Positions 6,689 to 10,148 of a DNA stretch of 10,148 nucleotides are shown here, one piece after another; position 1 is the first letter of the stretch, and each line of letters begins with the position of its first letter. The notes under the pieces are model-generated. The model was given only the letters and a program-made list of their open reading frames with translations, was not told where the DNA came from and did not search any database. The translations under genes were made by a program, and so were the position numbers. The DNA comes from Bacteroidales bacterium. GTDB lineage: Bacteria > Bacteroidota > Bacteroidia > Bacteroidales > UBA10428. The stretch covers positions 1 through 10,148 of the forward strand of contig DAOUOU010000094.1 of NCBI GenBank assembly GCA_030626465.1, in the 5' to 3' direction.

Positions 6689-8030
6689 GAATTTCAGGTT
6701 TAATCTGATAATTAGAGTAATTCTGCTGACTGCTTCTATTTTCTTATTTTATTACTCTTTCTCAACAGACTATTTTTTTACTCCCATCATTGTTGGTGCA
6801 GTAATTATTTTTCAGGTTTCTTCTATGGTCAGATATATTGATAAAACAAATCGTGAACTTACATCTTTTCTTGAATCTATACGTTTCAATGAATTCACAA
6901 GAACTTTTAAAATGGAGGGACTCGGATCATCATTTGATGAATTAAACACTGCGTTTAATGAAGTAATAAACGATTTTCAAAGAGTACGTTCAGAAAAAGA
7001 GGAGCATTTCCACTATTTACAAACCATTCTTCAAAATATAGATATCAGCTTAATTGCATATCAGAGCGACGGAACCATTGAATTGATAAATAAATCTGCA
7101 AAGAAACTTTTCCAAGTATCTGGCCTGTCAAATATTCAGGGGCTGGAAAAATTAAGTAATGAACTTGTTGAAGTGTTATTCAGAATACAACCCGGACAAA
7201 GTGAACTGGTTAAAGTATACGACGAGGACGATTTCCTTCAATTAGCCATTTATGCAACCACAATTAAAGTGAAAGACAAAGTCATCACCCTGACAACGAT
7301 AAAAGATATCCAACATGTGTTGGAGGAACAGGAAACTGAGGCATGGCAAAAACTGATAAGGGTGCTGACTCATGAAATAATGAACTCAATTGCTCCTATA
7401 TCCAGCCTTTCTTCAACACTGGATAGTATTCTGAAAAAATACCCTTATAGCGGGAAGGGTCAGACTCTGGTGGAAAATGAAAATCTGACAGAAATAGAAA
7501 AAGCCCTGCAAACAATTAATAAAAGAAGTATTGGCTTATTACATTTTGTTGATACCTACAGAAATTTGACACGTATTCCAAAACCAAATTTTGCGATTTT
7601 CAAAATCGAAGAATTATTCTCCAATATCAAAATGTTGATGGAGAAAGAACTTCATAAGCAGAAAATAAAACTAATACTAAGTATCGAGCCTCCAAAATTA
7701 GAAATCACTGCCGATGAACAATTGATTGAACAGATACTTATTAATCTGATAAGAAACTCAATGCATGCTCTCAGGGGTAAAGAAAATGGAAAAATTCATC
7801 TGAACGCTTATTACAATAAAAGGGGACGTTTTACTACTCAGGTGACTGACAATGGACCGGGAATATTACCTGATGTGCTTGAGAAAATCTTTATCCCTTT
7901 CTTTACTACTAAAACAAACGGATCGGGGATTGGCCTTTCTTTATCACGTCAAATTATGAGACTTCATGATGGAACAATAACCGCACACTCAAAACCAGAT
8001 AAGGAGACAATTTTTACTTTAACCTTCTAA
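6678..8030 (+). CDS. Membrane sensor histidine kinase, NtrY-like, with PAS domain
   Basis: The 450-residue product begins with two closely spaced membrane segments (about 9-28 and 35-51). They are joined by a loop of only about seven residues, so almost nothing is exposed outside. A cytoplasmic linker (52-110, HAMP-like position with coiled-coil character) leads to a PAS-like domain (about 113-215). The dimerisation/phosphotransfer helix has the H-box LTHEIMNS with His232. The ATPase domain has the N-box LINLIRNSMHAL, then VTDNGPGI, the F-box FIPFFTTK and G2 GSGIGLSLSRQI. It autophosphorylates on His232 and passes phosphate to the regulator encoded just upstream, whose 3' end overlaps this start. 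Its signal probably comes from within or across the membrane, or from the transporter itself, rather than from a periplasmic ligand domain. Confidence 0.93.
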   Translation: MIFKNFRFNLIIRVILLTASIFLFYYSFSTDYFFTPIIVGAVIIFQVSSMVRYIDKTNRELTSFLESIRFNEFTRTFKMEGLGSSFDELNTAFNEVINDFQRVRSEKEEHFHYLQTILQNIDISLIAYQSDGTIELINKSAKKLFQVSGLSNIQGLEKLSNELVEVLFRIQPGQSELVKVYDEDDFLQLAIYATTIKVKDKVITLTTIKDIQHVLEEQETEAWQKLIRVLTHEIMNSIAPISSLSSTLDSILKKYPYSGKGQTLVENENLTEIEKALQTINKRSIGLLHFVDTYRNLTRIPKPNFAIFKIEELFSNIKMLMEKELHKQKIKLILSIEPPKLEITADEQLIEQILINLIRNSMHALRGKENGKIHLNAYYNKRGRFTTQVTDNGPGILPDVLEKIFIPFFTTKTNGSGIGLSLSRQIMRLHDGTITAHSKPDKETIFTLTF

Positions 8031-8037
8031 TCCCTTC

Positions 8038-8250
8038 TTACTTTATTAATATTCTGTAATTCAAAGTCTCGACAAGATCACCCCGTCTTAATTTTGCTCT
8101 TTTCCTATATTCAACTTTTTTATTGACTGTAATCTCACCTTTTTCAACCATCAATTTAGCGTGCGCCCCACTTTGTGCAATAAGTAATTTTTTCAATAAT
8201 TTAATTAATTCAATATAATCACCAGTTAGATCAAAGGTTTTGGATTTCAT
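8038..8250 (-). CDS. S4-domain RNA-binding protein, YbcJ-like
   Basis: The 70-residue product is essentially one S4 RNA-binding fold. YIELIKLLKKLLIAQSGAHAKLMVEKGEITVNKKVEYRKRAKLRRGDLVE matches the YbcJ family pattern in spacing and key residues: SGAHAK before the helix, G-x-I-x-VN, the VE-x-RKR basic strand and the L-x-x-GD turn. Its length equals that of E. coli YbcJ (70 residues). These proteins bind structured RNA, and a ribosome or rRNA target is likely. It converges on the kinase gene with a 7-bp gap and no visible hairpin. It appears monocistronic, and no confident promoter was found upstream. Confidence 0.88.
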   Translation of the reverse strand: MKSKTFDLTGDYIELIKLLKKLLIAQSGAHAKLMVEKGEITVNKKVEYRKRAKLRRGDLVETLNYRILIK

Positions 8251-8581
8251 TCGAAGATTTGAATTTAATGCTTCATTAAAAATAATGATTCCTTTACTAT
8301 CTATAAGTTTTTTTACCTGTTATTGAATGGCTATCCTTAATTGGCAGATTGAAGCCAATGTGTCACCTGCAACCGAAAGAGATTTATGATCATACCAGAA
8401 TTTTAGAACAATGTGTCAGTTTGAGTGTTGTCTTTCTTAAGAAGAATTCATTGTTATTTCTGATAAGATGCTGATTATCAAAAGATACTTGAATTTTATA
8501 TTTATTTATCTATATATTTAGATATTTTGGTATGTTTTTTGATCCCTGAAGTAAAAATGAATAACATTAAAAAATAGTACA
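8251..8581. other. 331-bp AT-rich intergenic region between divergent S4 and thioredoxin genes
   Basis: No ORF of credible coding character was found on either strand (the longest small frame, at 8327-8389, is 20 codons with no family look). Visible structure includes a 7-bp perfect hairpin TTTAATG-CTT-CATTAAA (8264-8280). There is an inverted repeat ATTGGC-N8-GCCAAT (8340-8359). A 10-mer CAATGTGTCA is directly repeated at 8356-8365 and 8409-8418, 53 bp apart. A weak sigma-54-like string TGGTATGTTTTTTGAT lies at 8528-8543. The region must carry promoters for both flanking genes, but none is certain. Confidence 0.6.
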
Positions 8582-8941
8582 ATGACACTCGAACATTTAA
8601 CAAAAGACACTTTTAAAGAAAAAGTATTTAATTTCGAATCAAACAAAGAATGGAAGTTTGAAGGAATACGACCTGCAATTATCGATTTTTACGCTGATTG
8701 GTGCGGACCATGTAAGATTGTAGCTCCAATCCTGGAAGAGCTTAAAGAAGAATATGGTGATAAACTTGATATTTTTAAAGTGAATACCGAGCAGGAACGT
8801 GAATTGTCTTCTATGTTTGGAATACAAAGTATCCCAAGCTTGCTTTTCATTCCGGCCGAAGGTCAGCCTCAAATGGCAATGGGTGCATTACCAAAAGAAA
8901 CATTTCAGAAAGCTATTGGTGATGTATTAAAAGTCAACTGA
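8582..8941 (+). CDS. Thioredoxin
   Basis: The 119-residue cytosolic protein has the canonical redox site WCGPC (Cys41, Cys44) after the strand AIIDFYAD. The middle helix is IVAPILEELKEEYGDKLDIFKVN, the cis-Pro loop is GIQSIPSLLFI, and the C-terminal strand-turn is QMAMGALPKETFQKAI. It has a slightly long N-terminus (about 30 residues before the first core strand), as in a Bacteroidota-type thioredoxin subgroup. It reduces protein disulfides using electrons from thioredoxin reductase (not in the window). It is the first gene of an operon: its TGA overlaps the ATG of the next gene by one base (TGATG). This points to a role tied to the DUF6132-like and DUF302 proteins rather than general housekeeping only. 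Confidence 0.95.
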   Translation: MTLEHLTKDTFKEKVFNFESNKEWKFEGIRPAIIDFYADWCGPCKIVAPILEELKEEYGDKLDIFKVNTEQERELSSMFGIQSIPSLLFIPAEGQPQMAMGALPKETFQKAIGDVLKVN

Positions 8942-9153
8942 TGAGTAAGATCTTTAAAAAATACTGGCTTAGCATAATTTTTTCAATCACCGGATTATTG
9001 GGAGGATTTCTCTACTGGAGATTTATTGGGTGCAGATCAGGCTCCTGTCCTCTTACATCCAACTGGTATGTAAGTACCCTTCTCGGAGGATCAATTGGAT
9101 ATTTAATTGGTGATTCTATTAATGATTTTCTTACGAAAAAGAAGGGCAAATGA
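8941..9153 (+). CDS. Small two-TM membrane protein, DUF6132-like, with a CxxxxC pair
   Basis: The 70-residue product has two predicted membrane helices (about 9-29 and 44-62) joined by the hydrophilic segment GCRSGSCPLTSNW. The FIGC-x-SG-x-CP-(I/L)TSN pattern and the second helix LLGGSIGYLIGD match DUF6132 as I remember it, a Bacteroidota family without a known function. Cys31 and Cys36 lie in the loop and could form or relay a disulfide or carry sulfur. The C-terminus is Lys-rich (KKKGK) and probably cytosolic. Translation is coupled to thioredoxin by a 1-bp stop/start overlap. This fits a membrane partner whose Cys pair exchanges electrons or persulfide, but that is inference. Confidence 0.8.
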   Translation: MSKIFKKYWLSIIFSITGLLGGFLYWRFIGCRSGSCPLTSNWYVSTLLGGSIGYLIGDSINDFLTKKKGK

Positions 9154-9190
9154 AAGCATTTTGGAATGATAACACAAAAACTATATTAAA

Positions 9191-9577
9191 ATGAGTTACT
9201 ACTTTTCAAAAACAATTCATAAGACATACGAAGAATCACAGTCATATGTTGAGGAAAAATTGAAGAATTATGAATTTGGTATTGTCACTGAACTGGACAT
9301 GCATAAGAAATTTAAAGAAAAACTTGGTATCGATTTCAGACGCTATAAGATCCTGGGCGCATGCAGTCCAAAGCATGCTTATAAAGCCATTTCTGAAGAG
9401 GAACATATAGGCTTAATGCTCCCCTGTAATGTTATCATTCAGGATAAGGGTGAGAATACGGTAGAAGTATCAGTAATCGACCCTATTGCTTCAATGCAGG
9501 CTGTTAACAACCCGTCACTCAGAGAAATTGCAAACGAAATTCAGACCAGTTTGAAGGCATTTATTGAATCGCTCTGA
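9191..9577 (+). CDS. DUF302 domain-containing protein
   Basis: The 128-residue soluble protein covers the whole DUF302 fold. The N-terminal strand SYYFSKTIHKTYEES leads to the helix VEEKLKNY, then FGIVTELDM...KEKLGIDFRRYKILGACSPKHAYKAI, and the conserved segment EEHIGLMLPCNVII. A terminal strand and helix follow (VEVSVIDP...LKAFIESL). Cys58 (GACSP) and Cys79 (LPCNV) are at the family's conserved positions. The function of DUF302 is not established; members often sit beside sulfur- and redox-related genes. It is the third gene of the thioredoxin/DUF6132-like operon, 37 bp after the second gene. It converges with the menE-like gene, with only 12 bp between stops and no clear hairpin. Confidence 0.9.
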   Translation: MSYYFSKTIHKTYEESQSYVEEKLKNYEFGIVTELDMHKKFKEKLGIDFRRYKILGACSPKHAYKAISEEEHIGLMLPCNVIIQDKGENTVEVSVIDPIASMQAVNNPSLREIANEIQTSLKAFIESL

Positions 9578-9589
9578 TATTGCTATTGA

Positions 9590-10148
9590 TTACTTTATTT
9601 GTTGCAGGAGTCTTTGTCTGTCCACTTTAAAAGCATGATTCCTGGGAAGCTCGTTAATGTAAATGATCTCCTTAGGTTGCAGATGTTTTGGCAGTTCATT
9701 CCCGAGGGTCGATTTAATTTCATCTTCGGTTATCTCACTTCCTCCTTTTTCCATTACCAGAACAACTTTCTGCCCTAATTTCCTGTCAGGTAAGCCAATA
9801 ACCGCACAATCCATGCCTGTCGATTTAGATATTACGGCTTCAACCTCTTCCGGCACTATTTTAACTCCGCCTGAATTGATGAGGTTATCGTACCTGCCTA
9901 TCCATCTGAAGGTTTGCGAATCTACCAGATCTACAACGTCGTTTGTGATTACCTTATTTTTTAAGTATCCTGCCTCAATAACAAGACAATTTCTTTCATC
10001 AACATCAAATTTTACATCAGGCATTGCCTTGTAATATCGTTCATATTCTGTTCCGCTCAGTCTTCTGATTGCAACATGCGAGCAAGCCTCAGCCATCCCA
10101 TAGGTGGCGTAGACTTCGATTGGTAAATCACGAAGCATAACCTCCGAC
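9590..10148 (-). CDS. menE: AMP-binding acyl-CoA ligase, C-terminal part, probable o-succinylbenzoate-CoA ligase (partial)
   Basis: The minus-strand frame is open to the right edge, so the N-terminal part lies outside the window. About 186 residues are visible. Motif A5 reads TYGMAEACSHVAIR, and the His in CSHVAIR is typical of MenE. The ITNDVVDL segment follows, then motif A8 RWIGRYDNLINSGGVKIVPEEVE. The C-terminal lid subdomain runs CAVIGLPDRKLGQKVVLV and ends in ELPRNHAFKVDRQRL, where Lys is the A10 catalytic residue although the usual SGK is AFK. These enzymes adenylate a carboxylate and transfer it to CoA. As MenE it would make o-succinylbenzoyl-CoA for menaquinone synthesis. Other Men genes would be expected just upstream, beyond 10148. 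Ligase membership is secure; MenE identity is likely but not proven. Confidence 0.8.
   Translation of the reverse strand, partial: SEVMLRDLPIEVYATYGMAEACSHVAIRRLSGTEYERYYKAMPDVKFDVDERNCLVIEAGYLKNKVITNDVVDLVDSQTFRWIGRYDNLINSGGVKIVPEEVEAVISKSTGMDCAVIGLPDRKLGQKVVLVMEKGGSEITEDEIKSTLGNELPKHLQPKEIIYINELPRNHAFKVDRQRLLQQIK

Noticed and set aside
8264..8280. Perfect 7-bp hairpin TTTAATG-CTT-CATTAAA as a terminator
   Set aside because: Pure AT-rich stem without a T-run, located upstream of the S4 gene start rather than after a gene.
8342..8356. TTGGCA...GCC as a sigma-54 promoter
   Set aside because: The GG-to-GC spacing is one base too short; better explained as an inverted repeat.
8327..8389. 20-codon open frame in the intergenic region
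   Set aside because: Too short, with no ribosome-binding context or recognisable features.
9663..10034. 123-codon plus-strand open frame
   Set aside because: Antisense to the clearly conserved ligase motifs; Ser/Thr/Pro-rich translation typical of a shadow.

Overview
The window looks like a chromosomal segment of a Bacteroidota bacterium. The DNA is AT-rich, Shine-Dalgarno sites are weak or absent, there are TAnnTTTG-type -7 promoter elements, and one lipoprotein has a Lys-Asp-Glu-Glu surface-export signal after its lipobox Cys. The gene content also fits: a sigma-54 response regulator of the GAFTDA type, a DUF6132-like protein and a YbcJ-like S4 protein. Nothing in the window looks like a phage, plasmid, insertion sequence, CRISPR array, rRNA or tRNA.

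Left part (1-2225, minus strand). A surface beta-helix lipoprotein gene (564-2042) overlaps by 8 bp the start of an endonuclease/exonuclease/phosphatase (EEP) family gene that runs off the left edge. The EEP gene is not one open frame. Its signal-peptide start and its conserved body lie in different frames, which meet at a GA-repeat near 466-475. Its first catalytic motif is also eroded, so it is called a probable pseudogene.

Middle (2226-8030). A lone GNAT-like acetyltransferase gene ends in a hairpin that can terminate transcription from both sides. Facing it is a minus-strand operon of three genes: a MacB/LolD-type ABC ATPase, an unrecognised 90-residue protein and a TolC-family outer-membrane protein. 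Divergent from this operon is a two-gene operon for a sigma-54-activating response regulator and its membrane histidine kinase. The 206-bp region between them holds a strong candidate sigma-54 promoter pointing at the ABC operon, plausible upstream activator half-sites and a housekeeping-type -7 element pointing at the regulator. This suggests a self-contained circuit: a signal at the membrane activates the kinase, which phosphorylates the regulator, which turns on the export genes. The permease and periplasmic adaptor needed for a complete pump are absent here.

Right part (8031-10148). A small S4-domain RNA-binding protein (minus) faces the kinase gene. After a 331-bp gap comes a tight plus-strand operon of thioredoxin, a two-TM DUF6132-like protein with a Cys pair, and a DUF302 protein, probably a thiol/sulfur redox unit. 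It converges on the C-terminal part of an acyl-CoA-ligase-family gene resembling menE (menaquinone synthesis), which runs off the right edge.
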